A DNA stretch of 64,000 nt from SSF14 sp046331245 (GTDB taxonomy: Bacteria; Actinomycetota; Acidimicrobiia; Acidimicrobiales; Microtrichaceae): contig JAXLRH010000001.1 in NCBI GenBank assembly GCA_046331245.1, positions 372,001 through 436,000 of the forward strand, given 5' to 3'. A program made the position numbers and the translations under genes. Positions within the stretch are counted from its first letter, which is position 1; the number at the start of each line of letters is the position of its first letter. Shown piece after piece: positions 28,946-37,754 of the stretch. Under the pieces are notes generated by a model. The model was not told the DNA's origin. It was given only the letters and a program-made list of their open reading frames with translations, and did not search any database.

Positions 28946-30201
28946 AGGTATTCGACGTTGGCGCCCACGAGCGAGTGCCGGCAGTCGAGCACGTGCGACG
29001 CGCCGGCGACGACGGCCTCGCGGTCGAACTCGGCGTGGTCCACGAGGAACAGCACGAGGTCGGCGGCGGCGAGCGCGGCGGCGTCGCCCGAGCTGCGCGT
29101 GACACCGGCGGGGAACTGGCGGTCGTCGACGTACGGATCGACCACGTGGACGTCGGCGCCGAGGCCGACGAGCAGCTCGCAGATCGGCACCGACGGGGTT
29201 TCGCGGGCGTCGCCGGTGTTGGCCTTGTAGGACAGGCCGAACACCAGCACGTTCGAGCCCTTGACCGAGCGCGAGGCCTCGTTGAGGGTGAACTGCACCC
29301 GCCGCACCACGTAGTCGGGCATGTGGCTGTTGACGTCGTTCGCGAGCTCCACGAACCGGAACGTCTGGCCGAGGCGGCGCTCGATCTGCCACGACAGGTA
29401 GGACGGGTCGATGGGCAGGCAGTGCCCGCCGACGCCCGGGCCGGGGGTGAACCGCATGTAGCCGAACGGCTTCGTCGACGCCGCGTCGATGGCCTCCCAG
29501 ACGTCGATGCCCAGGTCGCGGGCGAACATCGCGAGCTCGTTGACGAGCGCGATGTTCACGTGGCGGAACGTGTTCTCGAGGAGCTTGGTGAGCTCCGCCT
29601 CGCGAGTGCCCGACACGGGGACGGTGCGCTCCACGAACTGGTCGAAGAAGTACTGGACGCGTTCGAGCGAGGCGGCGTCCATGCCCGACACGACCTTGGG
29701 GGTGTTCTCGAGGCGGAACGTGGGGTTGCCCGGGTCGATGCGCTCGGGGCTGTAGCCCAGGTGGAAGTCGACGCCGCCCTTGAGCCCCGAACCCCGCTCG
29801 AGGATGGGCAGCGCGAGCTCCTCGGTGGTGCCCGGGTACGTGGTCGACTCGAGGATGACCGTGCACCCCTCGGTGAGGTGCGGCGCGAGCAGCTCGCTGG
29901 CCGACTCGATGTAGGACAGGTCCGGCGCGCCCTCGTTCATCGGCGTCGGCACCGAGATCACCGCGAAGTCGAAGCCGGCCATGTCGGCGGCGTCGCCGCT
30001 GGCCCGGTAGCGGCCCGTGGCGATGGCGGCCGAGAGTCGCTCGTCGGGGATGTCCTCCACGTGGGAGCGACCCGAGGAGAGGCCGGCGACCTTGGCGGCG
30101 TCGAGCTCGAAACCGACCACGTCGAAGCCCGCCTCGACGGCGCAGACCGCGACGGGGAGCCCGACGTAGCCCTGGCCGATCACAACGACACGCTGGTTCA
30201 T
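28942..30201 (-). CDS. UDP-sugar 6-dehydrogenase (WecC/TviB-type nucleotide-sugar dehydrogenase)
   Basis: Oxidises C6 of a UDP-hexose or UDP-HexNAc to a uronic acid with NAD. The 419-residue protein has the Rossmann motif VIGQGYVGLPVA, the central lysine/asparagine helix KLLENTFRHVNIALVNE, and the catalytic cysteine C261 in PGVGGHCLPIDPSYLS. The GGHCxPxDP form is typical of the WecC/TviB/WbpA group acting on N-acetylhexosamines, but UDP-glucose cannot be excluded. The ATG at 30201 has AGGAGA four bases upstream. An extended frame to 30261 lacks support. It is divergent from the dehydratase at 30391. Confidence 0.88.
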   Translation of the reverse strand: MNQRVVVIGQGYVGLPVAVCAVEAGFDVVGFELDAAKVAGLSSGRSHVEDIPDERLSAAIATGRYRASGDAADMAGFDFAVISVPTPMNEGAPDLSYIESASELLAPHLTEGCTVILESTTYPGTTEELALPILERGSGLKGGVDFHLGYSPERIDPGNPTFRLENTPKVVSGMDAASLERVQYFFDQFVERTVPVSGTREAELTKLLENTFRHVNIALVNELAMFARDLGIDVWEAIDAASTKPFGYMRFTPGPGVGGHCLPIDPSYLSWQIERRLGQTFRFVELANDVNSHMPDYVVRRVQFTLNEASRSVKGSNVLVFGLSYKANTGDARETPSVPICELLVGLGADVHVVDPYVDDRQFPAGVTRSSGDAAALAAADLVLFLVDHAEFDREAVVAGASHVLDCRHSLVGANVEYL

Positions 30202-30390
30202 TCGCTCTCCTCGATGGCGGTGGGGCCGGTTCAGTCTGGGGATTTCGGCCTGGAACGTCAACCGTGTGTGGTTACTTGCTCACGTAACGTTGTTTTGTCG
30301 AATCCGGCCGTATCTTTACTTGTCAAGAGGACGATCAACAGCGATTCTTGACACCGGGGACCTTCGGGTAATGACTGGGGAAAGCTGACC
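30202..30390. promoter_or_regulatory. Divergent A+T-richer control region of the glycan locus
   Basis: This 189-base gap between the sugar dehydrogenase and the PglF-like dehydratase is visibly richer in A and T than its surroundings. It holds an 18-base palindrome (30271-30288) and, on the plus strand, a perfect TTGACA (30348-30353) with TAATGA only 15 bases further (30369-30374). On the minus strand another TTGACA overlaps 30319-30324 (plus TGTCAA). GGGGAAAG precedes the TTG start at 30391. Confidence 0.5.
30271..30288. promoter_or_regulatory. 18-base imperfect palindrome, candidate operator
   Basis: GTTACTTGCTCACGTAAC reads as an inverted repeat with 14 of 18 positions symmetric (outer arms GTTAC and GTAAC, inner TG and CA). 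The size and symmetry suit a dimeric repressor or activator placed between two divergent glycan genes. The protein that binds it is unknown. Confidence 0.4.
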
Positions 30391-32178
30391 TTGAACAACT
30401 CGCCACTACTCGTACGGCTACGGTTCGCGCTCCAGGGCGGGTTCGACGCTGCGTGCTGGTACCTCGCCGTCACGCTCGCGGGCTTCCTGCGCTTCGATTT
30501 CAACCGGTCCCGCATCGATCTGGCCGCCCTCCTCGTCGGCGCATTGGTGATCGCCGTCGGCCAGGTCGTCCTCGGTCGTCTCCTCGGCCTCTACATCCAC
30601 CGCTGGCGCTACGGCACCTTCGAGGAGCTGGGCGCCGCCACCGCGTCGGTCGGCCTCGTCACCGTCGTCGCCACGCTCGTGAACCTCGTCGTGGGCCGCC
30701 CGCTCCCGCTCTCCGTTCCGCTGCTCGCCGGCCCCATCGCGTGCTGCGCGATGATCGCCGGCCGCGCCACCTGGCGTGTGCTCCTCGAGCGCTCCACCCG
30801 GCCGTCCGCCGAGTCGAGCGAGCGGGTCATCGTGTTCGGCGCCGGCGACGGCGGCATGCAGGTCGTCCGGGCCATGCTGTCGAGCCCCAACTCGCCGTAC
30901 ATCCCCGTCGCCCTCCTCGACGACAACTCCGACCTCCGCAACCTGCGTGTGAAGTCGGTTCGGGTGGTCGGCGGGCGTGCCTGGATCTCCACCGCCGCGG
31001 AGCGCTTCGGCGCCACCAAGATGATCGTCGCCATCCCCAGCGCCTCCGGCGAGCTCATCCGCGACCTCGTGGCCCTCGCCGACGAGGCCGGCATGGGCAC
31101 GCTCGTGCTCCCGCCGGTGGCCGAGCTCTTCGGTTCCGCCGTGCAGCTGGGTGACATCCGCGAGCTGACCGAGGCCGACCTGCTCGGCCGTCGCGAGCTC
31201 AACACCGACGTCGAGTCGGTCGCCGGGTACCTCACCGGGCGCCGCGTGCTGGTCACCGGCGCCGGCGGCTCCATCGGCTCGGAGCTCTGCCGTCAGCTGC
31301 AGAAGTTCGCCCCGTCCTCGGTCATCATGCTCGACCGCGACGAGTCGGCCCTGCAGGGCGTCCAGATCTCCATCGAGGGCCGCGGCCTGCTCGACTCCCG
31401 CGATCTCGTCGTGGCCTCCATCCGCGACCGCGCCCGCCTCGTCGAGGTGTTCGAGGAGCACCGGCCCGAGGTCGTGTTCCACGCCGCGGCGCTCAAGCAC
31501 CTCTCGCTCCTCGAGATGCACCCCGAGGAGGGGTTCAAGACCAACGTGCTCGGCACGCAGAACCTGCTGAGCGTCGCCGCCGAGTTCGGCGTCGCCACGT
31601 TCGTCAACATCTCCACCGACAAGGCCGCCGACTCCACCTCGGTGCTCGGTCGCACGAAGCGCCTCGCCGAGCAGCTCACCGCCCACGCCGCGCTCACCCA
31701 CGAGGGCACCTACCTCAGCGTGCGGTTCGGCAACGTGCTGGGCAGCCGCGGCTCGGTCATCCCGCTGTTCCGTGCGCAGATCGATCGCGGTGGCCCCGTC
31801 ACGGTCACCCACCCCGACGTCACCCGCTTCTTCATGACGATCGAGGAGGCGTGCCAGCTGGTCATCCAGGCCGGCGCGAGCGAGGCCTCCGGCGAGGTGA
31901 TGGTGCTCGACATGGGCGAGCCCGTGCCGATCGTCGATCTCGCCCGTCGCCTCATCGCCGAGTCGGACCGCCCGATCGACATCCAGTTCACGGGCCTGCG
32001 CCCCGGCGAGAAGCTGCACGAGGTGCTGTTCGGCCCGGACGAGAAGCCGATGCCCTCGGAGCACCCGCTGATCTCGCGGGTCACCGTGCCGCCGCTCAAC
32101 CCGGTGGCGATCGGTCTGCAGACGGGCACGCGCCCGCTGCTCGTCGACCTCTCGCGCGTCGACGATCGCACCGCCTGA
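30391..32178 (+). CDS. Membrane-bound nucleotide-sugar 4,6-dehydratase (PglF/CapD/WbpM-like)
   Basis: 595 residues: four N-terminal helices (about 15-130), a first Rossmann domain with FGAGDGGMQ (about 148-156), and an SDR domain with TGAGGSIGSEL (about 289-299). The usual YxxxK Tyr is replaced, and the active-site STDKA lies at residues 408-412, as in the PglF/WbpM group. Such enzymes convert UDP-GlcNAc to UDP-4-keto-6-deoxy-GlcNAc, the first step to bacillosamine or QuiNAc/FucNAc sugars. A PglE-like aminotransferase lies 30 bases beyond its end on the other strand. The TTG start has GGGGAAAG about six bases upstream. Confidence 0.88.
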   Translation: MNNSPLLVRLRFALQGGFDAACWYLAVTLAGFLRFDFNRSRIDLAALLVGALVIAVGQVVLGRLLGLYIHRWRYGTFEELGAATASVGLVTVVATLVNLVVGRPLPLSVPLLAGPIACCAMIAGRATWRVLLERSTRPSAESSERVIVFGAGDGGMQVVRAMLSSPNSPYIPVALLDDNSDLRNLRVKSVRVVGGRAWISTAAERFGATKMIVAIPSASGELIRDLVALADEAGMGTLVLPPVAELFGSAVQLGDIRELTEADLLGRRELNTDVESVAGYLTGRRVLVTGAGGSIGSELCRQLQKFAPSSVIMLDRDESALQGVQISIEGRGLLDSRDLVVASIRDRARLVEVFEEHRPEVVFHAAALKHLSLLEMHPEEGFKTNVLGTQNLLSVAAEFGVATFVNISTDKAADSTSVLGRTKRLAEQLTAHAALTHEGTYLSVRFGNVLGSRGSVIPLFRAQIDRGGPVTVTHPDVTRFFMTIEEACQLVIQAGASEASGEVMVLDMGEPVPIVDLARRLIAESDRPIDIQFTGLRPGEKLHEVLFGPDEKPMPSEHPLISRVTVPPLNPVAIGLQTGTRPLLVDLSRVDDRTA

Positions 32179-32208
32179 CGCGGCGACGGCACCGCCCGAC
32201 GCGGAGCG

Positions 32209-33345
32209 TCAGCCCTGTGAGAGCCGGCGGATCGCCTCGATGACACGCCCCTGATCGCTCTCCGTGAGCGACGAGCCGCTGGGGAGGCACAGGCCACGGT
32301 CGAAGATCTCCTCGGCCACTGCGCCACCGACGCACTCGTGGCCGGCGAACACCGGCTGCAGGTGCATCGGCTTCCACGCCGGACGAGTCTCGATGCGCTC
32401 GGCGTTGAGGCCGAGCATCAGGGTGTGGTGGTCCACGGCCGCCTCGGCGGCGTCGATCTGCGCCACCGTCAGCCAGTAGTTGGCCGTGCCGCGGGGATCG
32501 ATCGGGTTGAACGACCAGCCCGGCAGGTCGGCGAGCTCGGCGCGGTAGCGGTCCGACACCGCCCGTCGGTGCGCGATCTTGCCGGCGAGGCCGGCGAGCT
32601 GACCCCGCCCCACCGCGGCGAGCAGGTTGCTGAGCCGGTAGTTGTACCCGACGACCTCGTGCTCGTAGTGGGCGACGGGCTCGCGCGCCTGGGTGGCCCG
32701 GTGGCGCACGTCGGCGGCGAGGGCAGCGTCGTCGGTGACGAGCATGCCACCGCCGCTGGTCGTGATGATCTTGTTGCCGTTGAAGGAGAACACGCCGCAC
32801 GTTCCGAACGAGCCGGCCGGACGACCGTTCCAGGTCGCGCCGAGTCCCTCGGCGGCGTCCTCGATGATGGGCACGCCGTGCCGCTCGCACGCGGCGACGA
32901 TGCCGTCGTAGTCGGCGCACTGGCCGTAGAGATCGACGGTGACGACCGCCGCCGGCAGACGACCGGCGGCAGCGCGTTCGTCGAGGAATGCGGCCAGGAG
33001 GAGCGGGTCGAGGTTCCAGGTGGCCCGGTCCGAGTCGACGAAGACGGGACGGGCGCCGACGTAGGTGACGGCGAACGCCGTCGCGGCGAAGGTGAGGGTG
33101 GGCACGACCACCTCGTCGTCCGGCCCGATGCCGGCGTTCACCAGCGCGAGGTGCAACCCGGCGGTGCCGCTCGACAGGGCAACCGCGTGCCCGACGCCGG
33201 TCAGCTCCACGAAGTCCTGTTCGAACGCGTCGACGTAGGGGCCGAGCGGCGCGATCCAGTTCGAGTCGAACGCGTCGAGGAGGTACTTGCGCTCGACGTC
33301 GCCGACGTCGGGCGGCGACAGGAAGATCTGCTCGTGGTCGGTCAC
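32209..33345 (-). CDS. DegT/DnrJ/EryC1-type sugar aminotransferase (PglE-like)
   Basis: A 378-residue PLP enzyme that would aminate a 4-keto nucleotide sugar. Motifs: SSGTAGLHLAL (about 58-68), the PLP-contacting D163 in IIEDAAEGLGA, and the Schiff-base lysine K192 in FNGNKIITTSGGG. The pattern EDAAE and WxxPxHLQP-like end fit the group that makes 4-amino sugars. Together with the adjacent dehydratase and the PglD-like acetyltransferase at 37095, it would produce UDP-4-amino-4,6-dideoxy-GlcNAc. The GTG at 33345 overlaps the stop of the upstream glycosyltransferase (GTGA). A short hairpin (GACGC-GGA-GCGTC, 32198-32210) overlaps its stop. Confidence 0.88.
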   Translation of the reverse strand: MTDHEQIFLSPPDVGDVERKYLLDAFDSNWIAPLGPYVDAFEQDFVELTGVGHAVALSSGTAGLHLALVNAGIGPDDEVVVPTLTFAATAFAVTYVGARPVFVDSDRATWNLDPLLLAAFLDERAAAGRLPAAVVTVDLYGQCADYDGIVAACERHGVPIIEDAAEGLGATWNGRPAGSFGTCGVFSFNGNKIITTSGGGMLVTDDAALAADVRHRATQAREPVAHYEHEVVGYNYRLSNLLAAVGRGQLAGLAGKIAHRRAVSDRYRAELADLPGWSFNPIDPRGTANYWLTVAQIDAAEAAVDHHTLMLGLNAERIETRPAWKPMHLQPVFAGHECVGGAVAEEIFDRGLCLPSGSSLTESDQGRVIEAIRRLSQG

Positions 33346-34565
33346 GGTCGGGCCTCGGCGTTGTCGGCGGATGTGTCGGTCGGCGGGAGGGGCGTCGGGG
33401 ACCACCCACCCATGAGGTCACGGTAGGCCTCGAGGGTGATCGCGATCACGCGTTCCTGGTCGAAGTGGGTGCGGGCACGCTCGACGGCGGCCGTGGCGTA
33501 CACGGCTCGGCGGTCGTCGTCCAGCACGAGATCCCGGATCGCCACGGCAGCGGCGTGGGCGTCGGCCTTGGGGACGAGCGTGCCGGTGACACCGTCGTCC
33601 ACCACCTGGCGGCACCCGCGGATGTCGGTGGCCACGATGGGCAGGCCGGCAGCGGCCGCCTCCATGGCGGACCGCGGGAACCCCTCGCGGTAGGAGAGGA
33701 GCACGTACACGTCGAGTGCCTGGTAGATGCGCTCGACGTCGTCGCGCATGCCGAGGAACCGGATGCCCGCTGCCGTCGCCTCGGCCACCACCGACTCGTC
33801 GATGCCGTCGGACTTGTCGGGCTGGTAGGGCCCCACTACGAGCAGCTCGGCGTTCGGGACCGAGGCGCGAATCTCCGCCCACGCCTCGAACAGCTCCAGG
33901 TAGCCCTTCTCGCGAACGAGCCGACCGATGGCGCCCACGACGACGGCGTCGGGTGCGATGCCCAGCTCCTCGCGGACCGCGGCGCGGGTGGCGCCGCCGT
34001 CGTTGGCGAAGCGAGCGAGGTCGATGCCGTTGCCCAGCTCCCGCAGCTTGCGCGCCGGCACCTTGAGGGACCGGAGGGTCGTGATGTCCTCGGGGTTCTG
34101 CACGAGCTCGATGTGCGAGCAGGTCGCGGCGATGCGCTCCGCCGAGTACACGGCGACGCGACGGAGCAGCGGATCCTCGGGCGTGGCGTAGAGGCCGTGC
34201 ACCGTGTTCACGATGCGCGGCACGCCGGCGAGCTTCGCGGCGATCCGTCCGTACACGCCGGTCTTGGGATTGTGCGTGTGCACGATGTCGGGCCGGCGCT
34301 CGCGGAACAGCTTGACGAGCTCGCCGAGCGCGGCGACGTCCGCCGTGAGGTTCATCGAACGCGTCGCGTTGCCGAGCGGGACGTGTTCGACGCCGCGCGC
34401 CGTCACCTGCTCCACGAACGGGCCGGGGGCGGACACGCCCACGACCTCGTAGCCCGCGGCGCGGAACGCCGACAGCTGCGGTCCGATCAGGAGCTCGAGG
34501 CTGATGTCCGCCGTCGTCAGGTGCATGAGCAGCGGACGGGCCCGGGGTGGGCGACGGCGCGTCAC
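33342..34565 (-). CDS. GT4-family glycosyltransferase
   Basis: A 407-residue retaining-type transferase with two Rossmann domains. The N-terminal part has HTHNPKTGVYGR, and the C-terminal part has GAIGRLVREKGYLELFEA and the donor-binding SYREGFPRSAMEAAAAGLP with the E-x7-E pattern. The donor sugar and acceptor are unknown. The sequence around residues 14-35 resembles PglA/WbpH-type enzymes that extend a lipid-linked sugar. The GTG at 34565 is supported by GGTGAG six bases upstream. An ATG at 34526 is the alternative. It lies between the deacetylase and aminotransferase genes of one minus-strand operon. Confidence 0.85.
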   Translation of the reverse strand: MTRRRPPRARPLLMHLTTADISLELLIGPQLSAFRAAGYEVVGVSAPGPFVEQVTARGVEHVPLGNATRSMNLTADVAALGELVKLFRERRPDIVHTHNPKTGVYGRIAAKLAGVPRIVNTVHGLYATPEDPLLRRVAVYSAERIAATCSHIELVQNPEDITTLRSLKVPARKLRELGNGIDLARFANDGGATRAAVREELGIAPDAVVVGAIGRLVREKGYLELFEAWAEIRASVPNAELLVVGPYQPDKSDGIDESVVAEATAAGIRFLGMRDDVERIYQALDVYVLLSYREGFPRSAMEAAAAGLPIVATDIRGCRQVVDDGVTGTLVPKADAHAAAVAIRDLVLDDDRRAVYATAAVERARTHFDQERVIAITLEAYRDLMGGWSPTPLPPTDTSADNAEARP

Positions 34566-34572
34566 GAGGCGC

Positions 34573-35385
34573 TCACCGGCTCGCGCCGCGGTAGCGGACG
34601 CGGTTGAGGCGTTGCCGCACGGAGTCCTCGAAGCCCATGCCGCCCACGGCCTTGCGGGTGAAGTCCTCGAACGAGTCGGCCGCTTGGATGGGCGAGCGGT
34701 GCAGTCGCAGCGGGTCGCCGCCGGCCGTGTTGGCGCGGGTGCCGGCGAGCGAGGCGGACCGGAACCGGCGACGAACGGCGTCGTGCGCCGGGGGAGAGGG
34801 GTCGACGGCCTTGGGGTACGCGAAGTGTGCCGGGGCCTCGCCGAGGTGCTCGGCGATGAGGTCGATGCTCCGGTCGAGCTCCTCGGCGATTCCCGCCGGC
34901 TCGAGTCGGTCGAGCAGGCGGTGGGAGTGGGTGTGGTCCCCGATCGTGGCCACACCCGACGCAGCGAGCTCGGCGACGCCGGCCCACGAGATGGAGGGCT
35001 CGCCGTCGGGTACGTCGTGCTCGCCCTCCGGATAGCCCGTGGTCAGGTAGAAGGTGGCCGGCGTGCGGTGGCGGACGAGGATAGGCGCGACCACGTCGAC
35101 CCAGTCGGCCGTCCCGTCGTCGAAGGTCAGGACCACGCCGGGCCGGGTCGGGCCGCTGCCCAGGATCTCGGCGACGGCGGTGTCGAGATCGATCACCCGC
35201 TGCGTGGCGCCGAGCCATTCCACCTGGCGCTCGAACACCGACGGATCGAGGTTCATCTGGCCGCCGCCCGTCGCGCCGACGCGGTGGTAGATGAGCACGG
35301 TGATGCCGCGCTGCGGCGGCCGGAGACGGTCGTACAGGCGGGACGAGGTCTTGAGGACCCGGCGGGGCAGCGGCGTCGTGGGCAT
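34573..35385 (-). CDS. Polysaccharide deacetylase (NodB-fold)
   Basis: A 270-residue member of carbohydrate esterase family 4. The metal site is visible: TFDDG (about residues 86-90) and GDHTHSH (about 147-153) supply the Asp-His-His set. It should remove N- or O-acetyl groups from a glycan. No signal peptide is evident, so its site of action is uncertain. It could act on a lipid-linked intermediate in the cytosol. The ATG at 35385 lies five bases after the epimerase stop. A GTG at 35412 would overlap that gene by 22 bases. Confidence 0.83.
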   Translation of the reverse strand: MPTTPLPRRVLKTSSRLYDRLRPPQRGITVLIYHRVGATGGGQMNLDPSVFERQVEWLGATQRVIDLDTAVAEILGSGPTRPGVVLTFDDGTADWVDVVAPILVRHRTPATFYLTTGYPEGEHDVPDGEPSISWAGVAELAASGVATIGDHTHSHRLLDRLEPAGIAEELDRSIDLIAEHLGEAPAHFAYPKAVDPSPPAHDAVRRRFRSASLAGTRANTAGGDPLRLHRSPIQAADSFEDFTRKAVGGMGFEDSVRQRLNRVRYRGASR

Positions 35386-35390
35386 ACCCG

Positions 35391-36323
35391 TCAGTCGAGG
35401 GAGCGGAACCACTCGATGGTGCGCCGCAGGCCCTCTTCGAGACCGACCGGCTCGACGTCGGGGAACAGCGCCATGAGGCGGTCGTTCGCCGCCTGCGAGT
35501 GCGGCACGTCGCCGGCACGGGTCTCGGAGAACTCCCGCTCGAGCGGTCGGCCCAGCTCCTGCTCCATGAGGGTGATGACCTCGAGGAGGTTGGTGCGCGT
35601 GCCGTACGCCAGGTTGACCGGCTCGGGCGACGACACCGTGTTCACCACGGCGTCACGGATGACCGACGCGACCGTGTCGACGTAGGTGAAGTCGCGCGAC
35701 TGGGTGCCGTCACCGTGTACCGGGATCGGTCGGCCGGCGAGGGCGGCGTCGACGAATGCCGGGATGACCGCGGCATAGGCGTGGCCCGCCGCCTGCAGCG
35801 GCCCGAACACGTTGAAGAAGCGGAAGGCCAGGTTGGGCATGCCGTAGGTGGCGCCGTAGGCGAGCGTGTACGCCTCGGCCGCGAGCTTCGACGCGCCGTA
35901 GGGGCTCAGGGGCCGGGTGGCGAGATCCTCGTGCTTGGGGAGCGCGGGGTTGGACCCGTACACCGACGACGACGAGGCGACGATGACGCCGATGTCGCCG
36001 GCGCGGCGGGCGGCCTCGAGCACGTTGACCGTGCCCGTGGCGTTGGCGAGGTGCGACGCGACCGGGTCCTTCACCGACCGGGGCACCGAGGGCCGGGCGG
36101 CCAGGTGCACCACGGCGCCGGCGCCCTCGAAGGTGCGGTCGAGGTCGGCGACCTCGAGGATGTCGCCCTCGACCAGCTCGACGTCGAGGCCGTCGAGGTT
36201 CGATCGGAAGCCGGTGGAGAGGTTGTCGAGCACCACGACCTCGTCGATGGCGTCGCTGTCGAGCAGCACCCTCGACAGGTTCGCGCCGATGAACCCGGCA
36301 CCGCCTGTGACCACGACCTTCAT
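35391..36323 (-). CDS. NAD-dependent nucleotide-sugar epimerase (GalE/WbpP-like)
   Basis: A 310-residue extended SDR protein with TGGAGFIGANL at residues 6-16, SSSSVYG, the catalytic YGASK (Y-x3-K) and FRFFNVFGPLQ. It is likely a UDP-glucose or UDP-GlcNAc 4-epimerase, though other 4-epimerase or dehydratase activities cannot be excluded. The ATG has GGAGGA three bases upstream. It heads a minus-strand operon: epimerase, deacetylase, GT4, aminotransferase. TACCCT about 50 bases upstream may be its -10 box. Confidence 0.87.
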   Translation of the reverse strand: MKVVVTGGAGFIGANLSRVLLDSDAIDEVVVLDNLSTGFRSNLDGLDVELVEGDILEVADLDRTFEGAGAVVHLAARPSVPRSVKDPVASHLANATGTVNVLEAARRAGDIGVIVASSSSVYGSNPALPKHEDLATRPLSPYGASKLAAEAYTLAYGATYGMPNLAFRFFNVFGPLQAAGHAYAAVIPAFVDAALAGRPIPVHGDGTQSRDFTYVDTVASVIRDAVVNTVSSPEPVNLAYGTRTNLLEVITLMEQELGRPLEREFSETRAGDVPHSQAANDRLMALFPDVEPVGLEEGLRRTIEWFRSLD

Positions 36324-36370
36324 TCGTCCTCCGACCGATTCGAGGGAGACGGTTCTCCCGAGGTGAAGGG

Positions 36371-36376
36371 TAGGGT
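36371..36376 (+). promoter_or_regulatory. Possible leaderless-type -10 box before a short ORF
   Basis: TAGGGT lies seven bases before the GTG of the 14-codon ORF at 36384, which in turn overlaps the membrane-protein gene at 36425. No -35 box was evident. Confidence 0.35.
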
Positions 36377-36383
36377 GAATCGA

Positions 36384-36428
36384 GTGGTTTTCACACCCGG
36401 AATGCAGGCGCTCGGCGGGTGGCGATGA
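36384..36428 (+). CDS. Putative 14-residue leader peptide
   Basis: The ORF encodes MVFTPGMQALGGWR. Its GTG is seven bases after TAGGGT, and its TGA overlaps the ATG of the next gene as ATGA. That arrangement suits a leaderless, translated leader coupled to the membrane protein. The peptide shows no attenuator-like run of one amino acid. The reading is short enough to be chance. Confidence 0.3.
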   Translation: MVFTPGMQALGGWR

Positions 36429-37144
36429 TCGGGGTGGGCATCGGCGACGAGCTGGCGCGATTCCATCCGGAGCTGGCCCTGTTGGGCGCCGTGATCGGCC
36501 TCCTGGTCGGCCTCGTGTGCGTCGCCACGGGGTTCGCTCGCCCGTTGGCGTTGGCGGGTGTCGTGGTGCCGGCCGTGCTCTGGCGGGAGGTGACGGTGGC
36601 CGGCGTCGTGGCAGCGGCCGTCGCGATCGGTTGCGTGGTCGTCGCCTCGATCGTCCGACGCGAGGATTCGACCCTCGTGGGGCCGCTGGTCGTGATCTCG
36701 CTGGCGGGCGTGTGGCTCGCGGTCCCCGACACCGAGTCTGCGCTGATCGCGCTGGCCGTCGTCACCGTGGCCCTCGTCGTCACGACGGTCGTGGGGAGGA
36801 GCCTGCCGCCCACCGCGTGGGGCGAGCGCTTGGTCGGCATGGCACTGGTGGTGCTCGTGGCCCGTGCCGGCTCGGTCGGGCGCAGCGACCTGGCGGGAGG
36901 GATCGCGTGCCTGGGCGCGCTCGTCGCCCCGGTGCCGGATCCGCACCGATCGACCCGCGCGGCGTGCCGGACCTCGCTCGCGGTGCACACGGTGGCCGTC
37001 CTCGTCGCCTCGCGTGTGCTGACCCGATGGTCGTCGCGGGCAGCGATCGTGGGGGCCGTCGCCCTCCTCGCGATCGTGGCGGTGCTCGGCGTGGTCAGCT
37101 CGCGTCGGGGCGCGCCGGGTTCGGCCGGGCCGGAACGCCCGTGA
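36425..37144 (+). CDS. Polytopic membrane protein, unknown
   Basis: A 239-residue, very hydrophobic protein with about eight predicted helices, rich in Val, Ala and Leu. It has no recognisable motif. It lies alone on the plus strand within the glycan locus, so a role in glycan export or polymerisation is possible but unsupported. The ATG at 36425 overlaps the stop of a short upstream ORF (ATGA). A GTG at 36419 would add two residues. The last 50 bases overlap the end of the convergent acetyltransferase gene. Confidence 0.65.
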   Translation: MIGVGIGDELARFHPELALLGAVIGLLVGLVCVATGFARPLALAGVVVPAVLWREVTVAGVVAAAVAIGCVVVASIVRREDSTLVGPLVVISLAGVWLAVPDTESALIALAVVTVALVVTTVVGRSLPPTAWGERLVGMALVVLVARAGSVGRSDLAGGIACLGALVAPVPDPHRSTRAACRTSLAVHTVAVLVASRVLTRWSSRAAIVGAVALLAIVAVLGVVSSRRGAPGSAGPERP

Positions 37145-37754
37145 CCCGCTCGCCGGCAGCGACGTCGGCGAGCACCACGGCGCCGGCGCCGATCACCGCA
37201 CCCGCACCGATGGTGCACCCGCGCGTGACGATCGCCCCGGTTCCGAGGAACACGTCGTCGCCGATCGTCACGTCGCCGTTGACGAACACGCCGGGACTGA
37301 CGGTGACGTAGTCGCCCAGCACCGAGTCGTGCTGCACGGCGCACCCTGCGTTGACGTGCGTGTGCCGGCCGATCGTGACGTTGGTGGTGATCACCGACAT
37401 CGCGCCGACGACGACGCCGGGTGCGAGCCGGTTCGCGCTGCCGATCGACGCCGAGGGGTGCGCGACCGTGAGCGATCGCTCGTGGTCGCCGCGCAGCTGC
37501 CCGTCGATCCGGCGCCGCACCGCGGAGGTGCCGATACCGATGACGACGGCGGTGTCCCGCCCCGGGCCAAGGAGCCAGTCGACACCGCCCACCACCGCAG
37601 CGCCGCGTTGTCCGATGCGCCGGGCTGCCTCGGGTGCGAGGGCCGTGTCATCGACGAACCCGACGAACTCGTCGTCCATGCCGAGCGCCTCGACGATGTC
37701 GAGCACCTCGCGACCGTGGCCGCCGGCGCCCACGATCACGAAGGGACGGTTCAC
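37095..37754 (-). CDS. Nucleotide-sugar N-acetyltransferase (PglD/NeuD-like)
   Basis: A 219-residue left-handed beta-helix acetyltransferase. The N-terminal sugar-binding domain starts VIVGAGGHGREVLDI, and hexapeptide repeats run from about residue 100. The likely catalytic base is H142 in AVQHDSVLGDY, the position of the active-site His of Campylobacter PglD. PglD acetylates the 4-amino group of UDP-4-amino sugars, giving UDP-di-N-acetylbacillosamine. Sialic-acid-type NeuD is the alternative, but no sialic acid synthase is seen. The GTG overlaps the stop of the phosphoglycosyl transferase gene directly upstream, the same PglC/PglD neighbourhood as in Campylobacter. Confidence 0.86.
   Translation of the reverse strand: MNRPFVIVGAGGHGREVLDIVEALGMDDEFVGFVDDTALAPEAARRIGQRGAAVVGGVDWLLGPGRDTAVVIGIGTSAVRRRIDGQLRGDHERSLTVAHPSASIGSANRLAPGVVVGAMSVITTNVTIGRHTHVNAGCAVQHDSVLGDYVTVSPGVFVNGDVTIGDDVFLGTGAIVTRGCTIGAGAVIGAGAVVLADVAAGERVTGVPARPNPARPDAS

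Noticed and set aside
36376..36396. Inverted repeat GGTGAA...TTCACACC as an operator
   Set aside because: The arms match only with a gap and overlap the short ORF; too weak to list as a site.
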